DNA of 37,129 bases from Ruminococcus sp. 210702-SL.1.03 (GTDB lineage: Bacteria > Bacillota > Clostridia > Oscillospirales > Ruminococcaceae): the NCBI RefSeq assembly GCF_020559915.1, contig NZ_JAJCLZ010000020.1, positions 1 through 37,129 of the forward strand, in the 5' to 3' direction. The translations under genes and the position numbers were made by a program. This document shows, in pieces, positions 10,031 through 18,640 of this stretch. The first letter of the stretch is position 1, and each line of letters begins with the position of its first letter. The notes beneath the pieces are model-generated. The model was not told the DNA's origin. It saw only the letters and a list, made by a program, of their open reading frames with translations, and did no database searches.

Positions 10031-11191
10031 ATGGGACCCGGCAGAATGATAGCTGACGCTGCGCGCCGCAAAAGGCAGCGCAGCGTTATAATAGCGCTGA
10101 TAATTTTCTGCATAGCTATGAACGTTGCGGCGTACCTCAGCCCGCGGTTCAGCGGGTGGTATATGCGCGAGATATTCCCCGAGATAAGCTCGGTATTCGC
10201 GCGGCTGACCAGCCTGCTGCCATTTTCGCTGGGCGAGGTGCTTATTATCATAGCGCTGGTCGGCGTGCCGCTTTCGCTCATCGCGCTGATAGTGCTGCTG
10301 ATAGCAAAGCGCAAGAGCCGCGACAGCCGCCGCAAGATAGGGCGGGTGTACGCCTATATCTACGCGTGGATATTCGTGTACATAATTCTCACCGAAACGC
10401 TGAACTGCTTCGTGCTTTACCATACTCCGACCTTTGCCGAGATGTATGATTATCCGCAGGATAAGTACACTCCCGCGCAGCTCGAACAGCTCGCAGACTA
10501 CCTCGCGGCGGAAACGAACGCGCTTTCCGAGCAGGTGCAGCGCGATAAGCAAGGTAAATTCGTGCTTACCGCCGACCTTGATAAGACCGCGCGCTCGGCG
10601 GTGCAGGGGTTGGCTAAGGATTACCCGCAGCTTGGCGGATATTACCCGAAACCGAAAGCAGTGGTAAATTCGTTCTTCATGAGCCAGCAATATCTGATGG
10701 GGATATATTTCCCGTTCACGATGGAGGCTAATTACAACGACGAGATGTACCCGCTGAACCTGCCGGACACCGTTTGCCATGAACTGGCGCACACAAAAGG
10801 CTTTATCCGCGAGGACGAGGCGAACTTTATCGGCTTCCTCGCCTGCTATGAGAGCGGCAACGTGGAGTACCGGTACAGCGGCTACATACGCGCGCTGAAA
10901 TACGTCATCTCAAAGTGCGAGGACAACTGCTCTGAGGAAACTGTAAACAGGCTTTACAGCTCGCTGGCGGAGGGCGTTCGCGCCGACTGGAACGGCAACG
11001 TCGATTACTGGCAGGAAGTGCAGGAGAGCGACAAGGGCCTGATAGACTCAAAGACCGTAGCCGAGGTATCTGACAAGGCGATGGAAACTTCGCTGAAGCT
11101 GAACGGCGTAGAGGACGGCAAGAGATCTTACGGCAGAATGGTAGATCTGCTGCTCGACTGGTATTTCATGCAGCAGGAGGGGGCTGAGTAA
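10031..11191 (+). CDS. DUF3810-like membrane protein with HExxH zinc motif
   Basis: Three N-terminal hydrophobic segments (about 19-36, 68-92 and 108-130) are followed by a soluble domain with CHELAHTKGFIREDEANFIGF. This is an HExxH motif with a downstream glutamate, as in gluzincin-type metallopeptidases. The arrangement matches the DUF3810 family, whose substrate is unknown. The start is uncertain: the ATG at 10031 lies 6 nt after the fhs stop without a clear ribosome site, so coupling to fhs is likely. ATG 10046 is an alternative. The downstream tsaE ribosome site lies inside its 3' end, so they are co-transcribed. Confidence 0.75.
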   Translation: MGPGRMIADAARRKRQRSVIIALIIFCIAMNVAAYLSPRFSGWYMREIFPEISSVFARLTSLLPFSLGEVLIIIALVGVPLSLIALIVLLIAKRKSRDSRRKIGRVYAYIYAWIFVYIILTETLNCFVLYHTPTFAEMYDYPQDKYTPAQLEQLADYLAAETNALSEQVQRDKQGKFVLTADLDKTARSAVQGLAKDYPQLGGYYPKPKAVVNSFFMSQQYLMGIYFPFTMEANYNDEMYPLNLPDTVCHELAHTKGFIREDEANFIGFLACYESGNVEYRYSGYIRALKYVISKCEDNCSEETVNRLYSSLAEGVRADWNGNVDYWQEVQESDKGLIDSKTVAEVSDKAMETSLKLNGVEDGKRSYGRMVDLLLDWYFMQQEGAE

Positions 11192-11194
11192 AAA

Positions 11195-11656
11195 ATGAAG
11201 ATCGTTACACGCTCGGCTGAGCAGACTATTGCGCTGGGCGAAAAGCTGGGCGCGCTGCTGGGCGGCGGCGAGATAATAGCCTATACGGGCGACCTTGGCG
11301 CGGGCAAGACGACTATGACGCGCGGCATATCCATAGGAATGGGGCTGGGCGACGAAGTTACTTCGCCGACATTCGCGCTCGTAAACGAGTACCACGGCGC
11401 GGGCAAGAGCCTTTACCACTTCGATATGTACCGCATAACCTCCTCGGAGGATCTTGAAACTACGGGATTTTACGATTATATGGACGGCAATTCGGTGATA
11501 GCTGCCGAGTGGTCGGAAAACATAGCCGAGGCGCTTGAAACGCTGGGGCAGGATATTTTGCAGATAGACATCAAGCGCGTGGACGACGATACGCGCGAGA
11601 TAAACATCAGCTGGAAGATGAAAGGGGACGAGGGCCTTGAAACTCTTGGCGATTGA
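11195..11656 (+). CDS. tsaE: tRNA threonylcarbamoyladenosine biosynthesis ATPase TsaE
   Basis: TsaE is the small P-loop ATPase that works with TsaB and TsaD to install t6A at position 37 of ANN-decoding tRNAs. At 153 aa it is typical. Walker A is GDLGAGKTT near residue 35, followed by SPTFALVNEY and the conserved HFDMYR and AEWSE segments. AGGAGGGG lies in the end of the upstream gene, about 14 nt before the ATG. The 3' end overlaps the tsaB start by 20 nt, indicating translational coupling. Confidence 0.94.
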   Translation: MKIVTRSAEQTIALGEKLGALLGGGEIIAYTGDLGAGKTTMTRGISIGMGLGDEVTSPTFALVNEYHGAGKSLYHFDMYRITSSEDLETTGFYDYMDGNSVIAAEWSENIAEALETLGQDILQIDIKRVDDDTREINISWKMKGDEGLETLGD

Positions 11657-12335
11657 GACCTCGGGAAAAACAGCTTCGGCGGCGGTGACTGACGGACAAA
11701 CGCTGCTGGCGGAAAAGACGATATACACAAAGCACACCCACTCGCAGATAATTTTGCCGATGGCAAAAGAGCTGCTGAACGAGTGCGGGATGGAGATAGC
11801 CGATCTGGACGGCGTGGTCTGCGCGAAAGGCCCCGGCTCGTACACGGGTCTGCGCATAGGCGTCGCGGCGGTAAAGGGCATAGTTATGGGCTGCACGCAG
11901 AAAGAGCTGAAATGCGCGGGCATATCCACGCTGGAGGAGCTGGCTTGGAGCAGCGCGGCGTACCGCGGTAAGATAGCGGCGGTGATGCGCGCGCGTATCG
12001 GCGTGGTGTATTTCGGTATCTACAAGTCGGACGGCGAGAAAGTTGCGAATATCGCGGCGGATAAGGTAGCCGGCGAGGAAGAGTTCGCCGAAGCGCTCAG
12101 GTCGCTCGCGGCGGAGGGCTTGCTGATAACGGGCGACTGCTGCGCCGAGATGAAGCAGAAGTATTTCGCCGAAGCGGCTGAGGTGAAGTGCGCGCCTTTT
12201 GCCGAGCGTATGCAAAAAGCTTCGTCGCTCTGTATGGCTTACGAAGCCGACCCTGCGCTCGCGGTGACGGCGGACGAGCTGCTGCCCGCATATTTGCAGG
12301 AAACCAAAGCTGAGAAAGATAAAGCTCACAGATAA
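11637..12335 (+). CDS. tsaB: tRNA threonylcarbamoyladenosine biosynthesis protein TsaB
   Basis: TsaB is an ASKHA-fold, inactive paralogue of TsaD that scaffolds the t6A complex. The N-terminus reads LAIETSGKTASAAV, and the family hallmark GPGSYTGLRIG is near residue 67. Length (232 aa) is normal. The start is a TTG at 11637 overlapping tsaE; GGGGACGAGGG immediately upstream is the only plausible ribosome site. tsaD is not in this window. Confidence 0.92.
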   Translation: MKLLAIETSGKTASAAVTDGQTLLAEKTIYTKHTHSQIILPMAKELLNECGMEIADLDGVVCAKGPGSYTGLRIGVAAVKGIVMGCTQKELKCAGISTLEELAWSSAAYRGKIAAVMRARIGVVYFGIYKSDGEKVANIAADKVAGEEEFAEALRSLAAEGLLITGDCCAEMKQKYFAEAAEVKCAPFAERMQKASSLCMAYEADPALAVTADELLPAYLQETKAEKDKAHR

Positions 12336-12350
12336 AGGAGATTTTTACAT

Positions 12351-12797
12351 ATGAAGATAGCTATTGGAAACGACCACGCAGCGCCCGAGCTGAAGCTTGC
12401 GGTGGTAGAGCATTTAAAGGCGCAGGGCATAGAGTGCATCGACATGGGCTGCGCGGCAGGCGAGAAGTGCGATTACCCGAACGCGGCGGCGGCGGTTTGC
12501 GAAAAGGTGCTCGGCGGCGAGGCTGATCTGGGCATACTGATCTGCGGCACGGGCGTAGGAATGTCGCTGGCGGCGAACAAATTCAAGGGCATACGCGCGG
12601 CCTGCTGCTCGGAATGTTTCTCGGCGCGGCTTACCCGCGAGCACAACAACGCCAACGTTCTCTGCTTCGGCGCGAGGGTAGTCGGCGAGGGCACGGCTAT
12701 GGATCTGGTAGACGCATTCGTACACACCGAGTTTTCGGGCGACGAGCGCCATCAGAGAAGAATAGACCTCATCACGGCTATTGAAGAGCGCAATTGA
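12351..12797 (+). CDS. rpiB: Ribose 5-phosphate isomerase B / LacAB-type sugar-phosphate isomerase
   Basis: This 148-aa cytosolic isomerase interconverts ribose 5-phosphate and ribulose 5-phosphate. It shows the N-terminal IGNDHAAPELK motif with Asp/His substrate residues, ICGTGVGMSLAANK with the catalytic cysteine, and R(A/L)TREHNNANVL. AAAGGAG lies 9 nt before the ATG. It is last in the run from fhs and is followed by an intrinsic terminator. RpiB versus a related hexose-phosphate isomerase cannot be fully separated by eye, but the residues match RpiB. Confidence 0.92.
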   Translation: MKIAIGNDHAAPELKLAVVEHLKAQGIECIDMGCAAGEKCDYPNAAAAVCEKVLGGEADLGILICGTGVGMSLAANKFKGIRAACCSECFSARLTREHNNANVLCFGARVVGEGTAMDLVDAFVHTEFSGDERHQRRIDLITAIEERN

Positions 12798-12834
12798 GCC
12801 GGGAATTAAGATCTAAGATCCTGCAAATAAATAT

Positions 12835-12868
12835 CCCCCGAACCGCAAAAAGTTCGGGGGAGTTTTGT
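12835..12868 (+). terminator. Intrinsic terminator after rpiB
   Basis: CCCCCGAAC (12835-12843) pairs perfectly with GTTCGGGGG (12852-12860), followed by AGTTTTGTTT. It also ends the convergent small gene on the other strand. Confidence 0.85.
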
Positions 12869-12869
12869 T

Positions 12870-13094
12870 TCATGGGTCGTGGATAAATGAGATGACGGCG
12901 ACCATCAGCAGAAGTATCACCTCTATGTATATCGTTGCCATGGTTATCTTGTAGCAGGTCTTTGCGGCGGGCGGCGGCAGGCGGGTTATGAAAAAAGCGC
13001 TCATTAGCGGGAATATCGGCGCGCAGATAATGCAGAGCAGCACCACCACGAAGCCTACTTTTCTCGATTTTTTTTCGCGCCTGCGCGAAAGCAT
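12870..13094 (-). CDS. Small two-helix membrane protein, unknown function
   Basis: The 74-aa product begins with a basic stretch (MLSRRREKKSRK), then has two hydrophobic segments (about 13-37 and 46-69) separated by a Pro-rich loop. It should sit in the membrane with both ends inside by the positive-inside rule. A GAGGGGG ribosome site lies 7-9 nt before the ATG, and a near-consensus promoter drives it (13137-13165). I chose this frame over a longer 116-codon overlapping frame because only this one has a ribosome site and a membrane-protein composition. I do not recognise a family. Confidence 0.72.
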   Translation of the reverse strand: MLSRRREKKSRKVGFVVVLLCIICAPIFPLMSAFFITRLPPPAAKTCYKITMATIYIEVILLLMVAVISFIHDP

Positions 13095-13136
13095 GGTTAT
13101 TTCCCCCTCTGATTTTTATTTTTGTCATTTAATGCT

Positions 13137-13165
13137 ATTATACCACCTTTTTCTCTTCCTGTCAA
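13137..13165 (-). promoter_or_regulatory. Promoter of the small membrane protein gene
   Basis: On the minus strand, TTGACA (13160-13165) and TATAAT (13137-13142) are both perfect consensus with a 17-bp spacer. It is divergent from the XRE promoter 35 bp away. Confidence 0.88.
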
Positions 13166-13199
13166 CACCTTTAGACTATAAAACTAATCCTAAAGCTGT

Positions 13200-13228
13200 T
13201 TGAAACTACACTATATATGGCATATAAT
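13200..13228 (+). promoter_or_regulatory. Promoter of the XRE regulator gene
   Basis: TTGAAA (13200-13205), 17-bp spacer, TATAAT (13223-13228). It faces away from the small membrane protein promoter, so one regulator bound between them could control both. Confidence 0.8.
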
Positions 13229-13274
13229 TATATATAAGTACGTTTTTCAGCGTGAGAAAAGGGGGAGCAGCGAT

Positions 13275-13664
13275 ATGGAAAAAGCCGTCAGCGGGGCGCA
13301 GGGCAGCCGCAAAAACAGCACGTCTAAAGAGTATATCTCGGAAATGATCGGCAAAAAGATCAAGGAGGAAAGGCGCAGGCGCAGCCTTAGCCAAGAAGCG
13401 CTGGCTTTTGAGGCAAACATGCACCCCTCGTACCTCGGTTGTATCGAGCGCGGCGAAAAATGCCCCACGGTCGATACGCTTTTTAAGATAAGCTCGGCGC
13501 TGGGCGTGCCGCTGAAAGATCTGATAGATGTTTCGCCAAAGACCGCCGCCGAGCCGAACTCCGCCGCGCTCTCGCGTATAAATTCCGCCGCCGCCGCTCT
13601 GCCGTATGAAAAGCAGGAGCAGCTCGCCGCGATAATCGAAAGCATCGCGCGGCTGATAGATTAA
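13275..13664 (+). CDS. XRE-family helix-turn-helix transcriptional regulator
   Basis: The 129-aa protein carries one HTH_3 (Cro/C1) domain at about residues 28-85: an R-rich first helix, SQEALAFEANMHPSYLGCIERGEKCPT as helix-turn-helix and recognition helix (read in parts), then ISSALGVPLKDL. A Ser/Ala/Pro-rich linker and a helical tail that may dimerise follow. I start at ATG 13275, preceded by AGGGGGAG; an upstream in-frame ATG at 13200 lies within the promoter. It is divergent from the small two-helix membrane protein, a layout suggesting autoregulation or control of that neighbour. The target is unknown. Confidence 0.9.
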   Translation: MEKAVSGAQGSRKNSTSKEYISEMIGKKIKEERRRRSLSQEALAFEANMHPSYLGCIERGEKCPTVDTLFKISSALGVPLKDLIDVSPKTAAEPNSAALSRINSAAAALPYEKQEQLAAIIESIARLID

Positions 13665-13673
13665 ATACAAAAG

Positions 13674-13712
13674 ATCCCCCGAACTGTAAAAAGCTCGGGG
13701 GATAGTTATTTT
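13674..13712. terminator. Bidirectional terminator between XRE gene and lysC
   Basis: ATCCCCCGA (13674-13682) pairs with TCGGGGGAT (13695-13703), with A-rich loop and T-rich flanks on both sides. The genes on either side converge here. Confidence 0.82.
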
Positions 13713-13726
13713 TATATCGTCAGTTA

Positions 13727-15046
13727 TCAAAGGCGCTGAACTACGAAAATGTCGTAGATAGCCTTTACAGCCTTTTCAAAGTCGCGGTCGTGTACGCCGA
13801 TGATTATGTTCAGCTCGGAAGAGCCCTGGTCGATCATCTTTACGTTGACGTGCGCGTGCGCCAGTGCCGCAAAAATTCTGCCCGCAGTACCACGCTCGCT
13901 CTTCATTCCTCTGCCGACTACTGCGATGAGCGCGAGGTCAGACTCGATGTCGATGAGGTCGGGGTGAACGTTTCTGTGTATGCCCGAAAGTATCTCCTGC
14001 TCCTTTTGCGCAAACTCGCTCTGGTGCACTACGATGCTCATGGTGTCGATACCCGAAGGCATATGCTCGAAAGATATTCCGTTTTTCTCGAACTGCTCAA
14101 GCACCTTTCTGCCGAAGCCCAGCTCGCTGTTCATCATATCTTTTTCGATATTTACTACCGAGAAGCCCTTTTTGCCCGCGATGCCTGTGATGGTGTAAAG
14201 CGGCTTCTGGCAGGTGCTCTCTACTATGAAAGTTCCCGGGTCGCCGGGCTTGTTTGTGTTCTTGATGTTTATCGGTATGCCCGCTTTGCGAACGGGGAAA
14301 ATAGCGTCCTCGTGCAGTACGGTAGCGCCCATGTAAGCCAACTCGCGAAGCTCTTTGTAAGTGATGGTGCGGATAGGCTCGGGGTCTTCTACTATTCTGG
14401 GGTCGCAGATGAGGAAGCCCGAAACGTCAGTCCAGTTTTCGTAAAGGTCAGCGTTAGTGCCAGCCGCTACGATAGAGCCGGTAACGTCAGAACCGCCGCG
14501 CGAGAAAGTCTTTATAGTGTCGTTAGGCATAGAGCCGTAGAAGCCTGGAACTACCGCGCGCTCGATGGTCGCGAGCCTTTCGCCTACTGCTTTCAGCGTG
14601 CGGGGCGAATCGAAAGTGCCGTCCTCTTTGAAGAATATCATCTCAGCGGGGTCTACGAAGGTGTAGCCGAGGTATGCCGCCAGCACCTTGCCGTTGAGGA
14701 ACTCTCCGCGCGAAGCCGCGTAATCTCTGCCCGCTCTGCCGATAAAGCAAGCCTTTACGGTCTCGAACTCTTTCTCGAGCGAGAGGTCTACGTTCAGCTC
14801 TTCGATAATGCTGTTGTATCTTTCTTTTATAGCGTCAAATTCTTTCTCAAAGTCCTTGCCCTTTACAGCCAGCTCGTAGCAGCCGTAGAGCATATCGGTG
14901 ACCTTGGTGTCCTCCTTAAAGCGCTTGCCGGGGGCGGAGGGAACTACATATCTTCTTGAATCGTCAGAATGTATTATATCTGCCACCTTGCGGAACTGCT
15001 CAGCGCTTGCGAGCGAGCTGCCGCCGAATTTTACAACTTTCACCAC
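13727..15046 (-). CDS. lysC: Aspartate kinase
   Basis: LysC phosphorylates aspartate, the entry step to lysine, DAP, threonine and methionine. The 439-aa monofunctional form has the kinase N-terminus KFGGSSLA, the SRGGSDVTGS motif near 180, and two C-terminal ACT domains (about 300-439) expected to bind lysine or threonine. Start: GTG at 15046 (a second GTG is adjacent), 9 nt downstream of AAGGAG. It has its own promoter (15104-15132). Its product supplies DapL and DapF encoded elsewhere in the window. The 5' leader is only about 50 nt, too short for a lysine riboswitch, so control is probably allosteric. Confidence 0.95.
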   Translation of the reverse strand: MVKVVKFGGSSLASAEQFRKVADIIHSDDSRRYVVPSAPGKRFKEDTKVTDMLYGCYELAVKGKDFEKEFDAIKERYNSIIEELNVDLSLEKEFETVKACFIGRAGRDYAASRGEFLNGKVLAAYLGYTFVDPAEMIFFKEDGTFDSPRTLKAVGERLATIERAVVPGFYGSMPNDTIKTFSRGGSDVTGSIVAAGTNADLYENWTDVSGFLICDPRIVEDPEPIRTITYKELRELAYMGATVLHEDAIFPVRKAGIPINIKNTNKPGDPGTFIVESTCQKPLYTITGIAGKKGFSVVNIEKDMMNSELGFGRKVLEQFEKNGISFEHMPSGIDTMSIVVHQSEFAQKEQEILSGIHRNVHPDLIDIESDLALIAVVGRGMKSERGTAGRIFAALAHAHVNVKMIDQGSSELNIIIGVHDRDFEKAVKAIYDIFVVQRL

Positions 15047-15103
15047 AATGATCTTCTCCTTACATATATATAGTTACACAAATTCGTTTCAAACAACTTC
15101 TAT

Positions 15104-15132
15104 ATTATAAAATACTTTTTAAATTTAGTCAA
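15104..15132 (-). promoter_or_regulatory. lysC promoter
   Basis: On the minus strand, TTGACT (15127-15132), a 17-bp spacer and TATAAT (15104-15109). Confidence 0.82.
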
Positions 15133-15222
15133 TATGCAAACTGCACAATATATTGTTAATTTTTTATGTACTTGATGTGCGTACTGTTGTGCGTGCATGG
15201 CGTACAGGATGTGTGCAGGCAT

Positions 15223-15268
15223 AAAAAAGCGGCAGAAGCGCGCCTTTTTGCCTGGCGCACGTCTGCCG
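15223..15268 (-). terminator. Terminator of the pan-coaX operon
   Basis: Reading minus, CGGCAGA (15262-15268) pairs with TCTGCCG (15230-15236), with an inner GCGCC/GGCGC extension, and six T residues follow at 15223-15228. Confidence 0.85.
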
Positions 15269-15278
15269 TGTGCTGCTT

Positions 15279-16049
15279 TTATTCGGGACGATTTTTGCCG
15301 TATATCAGCCGCAGACCTTTCAGCAGCAGCAGCTCGTCGTTTATTATCTCGCGTTTGCAGTAGGGTATCACCACGCCCGCAAGTCCGCCGGTAGCCACTA
15401 CGGTGCAGCGGCTGCCGAGCTCTTCCTCTATCCGCTCGATAACGCCGTCAAGCGCAGAGGCGTTTGCGTTTATTATGCCGCTCTTCATGCAGTCTACTGT
15501 ATTTGTGCCGATGACCTTTTTCGCGGGGGTGAGGTCTATCTTCGGAAGCTGCGAGGTGCGGTTCGCCAGCGAATCGAGCGATACGCGCAGCCCCGGTATT
15601 ATCATCCCGCCGAGGAAATTTTTCTCTCCGTCTATCACGGATATGGTGGTAGCCGTGCCCATGTCTATAAGTATCAGCGGTACTGGGTAGCAGCTTACGG
15701 CGGCTACTGCGTCGGCAACGCGGTCGCTGCCGAGCTGGGCGGGGTTGTCCAGCAGTATCTTCAGCCCCGTCTTTATGCCGGGACTGATGGTGAGTATCTC
15801 GCCGCAGCCCAGCCGCTCCATAGCGTGTTTCAGCGTAGATGTCAGCGGGGGCACTACTGAGGAGATTATGCCGCCGTCTATCTCGGCGGGCTCGAGCCCG
15901 TTCAGCTCCAGTATATTTTTTATCATCACCGTGTACTCCAGCGCGGTGGAGAGCTGGTTCGTCGAAAGCCGCTCTACGAACATTATCTCGTTTTTGTCAA
16001 AGCAGCCGATAACTATGTTTGAGTTTCCAATATCTACCGCTAGTATCAT
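15279..16049 (-). CDS. coaX: Type III pantothenate kinase
   Basis: CoaX phosphorylates pantothenate, the first committed step of CoA synthesis. This 256-aa ASKHA-fold protein has the N-terminal [10 protein letters not shown] phosphate loop, [11 protein letters not shown] for pantothenate binding near 107, and IDMGTATT in the middle. Type III enzymes need a monovalent cation and are not inhibited by CoA. Its start overlaps the panD stop by 4 nt (ATGA type), so it is translationally coupled as the last gene of panB-panC-panD-coaX and extends the vitamin pathway into CoA. Confidence 0.95.
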   Translation of the reverse strand: MILAVDIGNSNIVIGCFDKNEIMFVERLSTNQLSTALEYTVMIKNILELNGLEPAEIDGGIISSVVPPLTSTLKHAMERLGCGEILTISPGIKTGLKILLDNPAQLGSDRVADAVAAVSCYPVPLILIDMGTATTISVIDGEKNFLGGMIIPGLRVSLDSLANRTSQLPKIDLTPAKKVIGTNTVDCMKSGIINANASALDGVIERIEEELGSRCTVVATGGLAGVVIPYCKREIINDELLLLKGLRLIYGKNRPE

Positions 16050-16438
16050 TTCAGATCCTCTAATCTGCCGTGCTTTTCGTATCTTGCAACGCGCACGGCC
16101 TTGTTTTTATCGTCTACGAATACCACCTGCGGCGGATTTTCGCGCGCCTCTTCGGGCGTCATATCGGCGTATGCCATTATTATAACGCAGTCGCCGCGCT
16201 GACCGCACCTTGCCGCCGCGCCGTTCAGGCATATAACTCCGCTGCCGCGCTCGCCCGCTATGACGTATGTTTCTATGCGGCTGCCGCTGTTTATGTTCAC
16301 TATGTGTACATGCTCATATTCCAGCAGCCCCGCCGCGTCCATAAGGTCTTCGTCGATGGTAACGCTGCCGATGTAATCAAGCTCAGCCTGCGTTATCACG
16401 GCGCGGTGTATCTTGCTTTTCAGTACCGAAATATTCAT
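16046..16438 (-). CDS. panD: Aspartate 1-decarboxylase
   Basis: PanD makes beta-alanine for pantothenate using a pyruvoyl group. The 130-aa proenzyme self-cleaves at Gly24-Ser25 in the motif YIGSVTID, which is visible here, and Lys9 and His11 of the active site are present in LKSKIHRA. The central segment [13 protein letters not shown] is typical. It lies between panC and coaX in the operon. No PanZ-like activator is visible, as expected outside enterobacteria. Confidence 0.96.
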   Translation of the reverse strand: MNISVLKSKIHRAVITQAELDYIGSVTIDEDLMDAAGLLEYEHVHIVNINSGSRIETYVIAGERGSGVICLNGAAARCGQRGDCVIIMAYADMTPEEARENPPQVVFVDDKNKAVRVARYEKHGRLEDLK

Positions 16439-16459
16439 ACTTTCTCCCTTTGGTTTATT

Positions 16460-17311
16460 TTACTTTACATCTTCCGTAAAGAAATTGTCGATAAGCCTTG
16501 TCTTGCCGATGTATACGGCTATCGCGCAGAGCGCGGGGCGGTCGAGCTTTTCTATCTGCTGCATAGTCGCCACGTCTACAAGCTTTACATAGTCTATCTT
16601 CGCGAGCGGCTCGCTATCTATCAGCTTTTTCATAGCTCCCGTGATCTCGGCGGCGGTGGTGCAGCCATGCTTTACCATGTCCATGCCCGCAAATATCGAC
16701 TTTGAGAGTATCAGCGCGGCTTTTCTTTCCTCATCGCTGAGGTAGGTGTTGCGCGAGCTTTTTGCAAGTCCGTCCTCCTCGCGTATTATCGGGCAGCCTA
16801 TTATCTCGAGATCCATGTTCAGGTCGTCTGCCATGTGGCGGATAACTGCAAGCTGCTGCGCGTCCTTTTTGCCGAAATATGCGCGGTCGGGCTTTACTAT
16901 ATTGAAAAGCTTTGAAACCACCGTGCACACTCCGCGGAAATGTACAGGGCGGCTGAGTCCGCAAAGTTCCTGCGTCAGCACTGTCATATCTACAAAAGAT
17001 GAAAAGCCTTCGTGGTACATCTCGCTAGGCTCGGGGTTAAAGATAATGTCCGCGCCGTGCGCTTCGGCAAGAGCCGCGTCGCGCTTGAGATCTCTCGGGT
17101 AGCTTGCCAGATCTTCGGTAGGTCCGAACTGCATGGGGTTTACAAAGTCGGAAACCACTGTGCGGTCGTTATCGCGGTGCGAAGCGTCGATAAGGCTGGC
17201 GTGGCCCTCGTGCAGATAGCCCATGGTGGGAACTAAGCCCACAGTAAGACCCTCGGCTCTCCAGCCCTTTACAATGCTGCGTACTTCGTCTATCGTCTTT
17301 ACAATTTTCAT
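16460..17311 (-). CDS. panC: Pantothenate synthetase
   Basis: PanC condenses pantoate and beta-alanine with ATP through a pantoyl-adenylate. The 283-aa product shows the nucleotidyltransferase signature PTMGYLHEGHASLI, FGKKDAQQLAVI with the KDxQ pair, and SSRNTYLS. It starts 6 nt after the panB stop and shares that operon; panD follows after 21 nt. Confidence 0.96.
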   Translation of the reverse strand: MKIVKTIDEVRSIVKGWRAEGLTVGLVPTMGYLHEGHASLIDASHRDNDRTVVSDFVNPMQFGPTEDLASYPRDLKRDAALAEAHGADIIFNPEPSEMYHEGFSSFVDMTVLTQELCGLSRPVHFRGVCTVVSKLFNIVKPDRAYFGKKDAQQLAVIRHMADDLNMDLEIIGCPIIREEDGLAKSSRNTYLSDEERKAALILSKSIFAGMDMVKHGCTTAAEITGAMKKLIDSEPLAKIDYVKLVDVATMQQIEKLDRPALCAIAVYIGKTRLIDNFFTEDVK

Positions 17312-17317
17312 TTTATG

Positions 17318-18154
17318 TCAGTCCTCTTCTCTCAGTTTTTCGATGATCTCGCTGTCTATCTTGAATGTGTGCTCCGCGGCGGGAAATTCGCCCGACTGCG
17401 TTTCGCTGATATACGCCTTAAAGCCCTCGCGCATCAGCGCGCCTACATCGGCAAAAAGCTTCGCGAATTTCGGCGTGTGGCCGGCGGTCATGCCCAGCAT
17501 ATCTTGATATACCAGTACCTGTCCGTCGCACTGCGCGCCAGCGCCTATGCCGATGGTGGGTATAGTCAGCTTTTCGGTGATTATCGCCGCAAGGTCAGCG
17601 GGTACGCACTCCAGCACTACCGCGCAAGCGCCCGCTTCCTGTATTTTCAGCGCGTCGTCTATTATCTGCTTCGCTTTATCGTAGGTCTTGCCCTGCACTT
17701 TAAATCCGCCGAAGGCGTTTACCGACTGCGGGGTAAGCCCCAAATGCGCCACCACGGGTATCGAGGAATCTACGATAGCCTTTATCTGCGGGCATACAGC
17801 CGCGCCGCCCTCTAGCTTTACCGCGTGCGCGCCGCCCTCTTTTATCAGCCTGCCTGCGTTGACTACTGCGTCGTAAACGCTCGTCTGATACGACATAAAG
17901 GGCATATCGCCTACTATAAAGGCGTTTTTAGCGCCGCGCGAAACGGCTTTTGTGTGGTGGATCATGTCTTCCATAGTTACGGGCAGGGTGGTGTCGTAGC
18001 CCAGCATCACCATGCCGAGAGAGTCGCCCACGAGTATCGAGTTTACCCCGCACTCGTCGGCAATGCACGCTGTGGTGTAGTCATATGCGGTAAGCATCGT
18101 TATCTTTTCGCCCGATTGCTTCTGCGACATCAGCGTAGCTGCGGTGTTTTTCAT
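17318..18154 (-). CDS. panB: 3-methyl-2-oxobutanoate hydroxymethyltransferase
   Basis: PanB adds a methylene-THF-derived hydroxymethyl group to ketoisovalerate to give ketopantoate. The 278-aa TIM-barrel protein shows [19 protein letters not shown] near residue 42, the GDMPFMSY motif, and VKLEGG with the metal/substrate Glu. It opens the pan operon, with AGAAGGAGA 7-9 nt before its ATG. No separate ketopantoate reductase (panE) is in view. Expression is probably governed by the inverted repeat around the promoter at 18222-18262. Confidence 0.96.
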   Translation of the reverse strand: MKNTAATLMSQKQSGEKITMLTAYDYTTACIADECGVNSILVGDSLGMVMLGYDTTLPVTMEDMIHHTKAVSRGAKNAFIVGDMPFMSYQTSVYDAVVNAGRLIKEGGAHAVKLEGGAAVCPQIKAIVDSSIPVVAHLGLTPQSVNAFGGFKVQGKTYDKAKQIIDDALKIQEAGACAVVLECVPADLAAIITEKLTIPTIGIGAGAQCDGQVLVYQDMLGMTAGHTPKFAKLFADVGALMREGFKAYISETQSGEFPAAEHTFKIDSEIIEKLREED

Positions 18155-18221
18155 AAGTATTCTCCTTCTCTAAATGGTTATCGTTCCGACATTTTCTATT
18201 CGGATACAATACGGTCAAAAG

Positions 18222-18262
18222 GCGATAGTGCACAATTGTATACAGATATTATACACTATCGC
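18222..18262 (-). promoter_or_regulatory. pan operon promoter core with inverted-repeat operator
   Basis: GCGATAGTG (18222-18230) and CACTATCGC (18254-18262) are perfect 9-bp inverted arms with centres 32 bp apart, about three helical turns. A minus-strand TATAAT (18248-18253) abuts the upstream arm; the matching -35 (GTGTTA, 18271-18276) is weak. Only the downstream arm would be transcribed, so this should act as a DNA operator, not an RNA hairpin. The regulator is unidentified. Confidence 0.68.
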
Positions 18263-18328
18263 TTTTAGTATAACACATATATGTGAACAAATTGATAACA
18301 TTCGGCAAATTACTGCAAAAATACCGCT

Positions 18329-18448
18329 TTAAATGCCTTTCAAAAAATCGTCGATGGCGCGGTAGGAACTCGCCCAGTCAGCCTGCGGGTCGCTTAGGGT
18401 GAGGGTTTTCAGGGGCAGCCCTTCAGCGATGATAAGCTTAGATCTCAT
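18329..18448 (-). CDS. Small protein (39 aa), unknown function
   Basis: The reading frame starts with ATG 8-9 nt after GGGGGATGAGG and encodes a soluble 39-residue product beginning MRSKLIIAEGLPLKTLTL and ending with AIDDFLKGI. There is no signal or membrane segment. It has a plausible promoter (18480-18508) and stands alone. I know no family for it. Ribosome site, promoter and compact length make it more likely real than chance. Confidence 0.55.
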   Translation of the reverse strand: MRSKLIIAEGLPLKTLTLSDPQADWASSYRAIDDFLKGI

Positions 18449-18479
18449 ATCCTCATCCCCCTTTTTCAATTCTGCTGAT

Positions 18480-18508
18480 ATGATACCACATTTCTCCCGC
18501 AAATGCAA
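18480..18508 (-). promoter_or_regulatory. Promoter of the 39-aa gene
   Basis: Minus strand: TTGCAT (18503-18508), 17-bp spacer, TATCAT (18480-18485). Confidence 0.55.
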
Positions 18509-18554
18509 GGCTCTGGCGTGAAAAAGTTAAAACAAAAAAATATTGCCGCAGGTA

Positions 18555-18583
18555 TTGAACTGTACAAAAAAACGTGCTATAAT
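18555..18583 (+). promoter_or_regulatory. Promoter of the 60-aa gene
   Basis: TTGAAC (18555-18560), 17-bp spacer, TATAAT (18578-18583). Confidence 0.8.
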
Positions 18584-18640
18584 ATTATCATAGGATTTAT
18601 GAAGCAAAAGCTTTATTTTTTATGAAAGGGTGACGCGCAA

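Noticed and set aside
12778..13128. 116-codon minus frame overlapping the small membrane protein
   Set aside because: No ribosome site and charged, low-quality composition; the overlapping 74-aa frame has promoter, ribosome site and two clear membrane helices.
15047..15103. Possible lysine riboswitch ahead of lysC
   Set aside because: The leader from the promoter to the GTG is only about 50 nt, far shorter than a lysine riboswitch.
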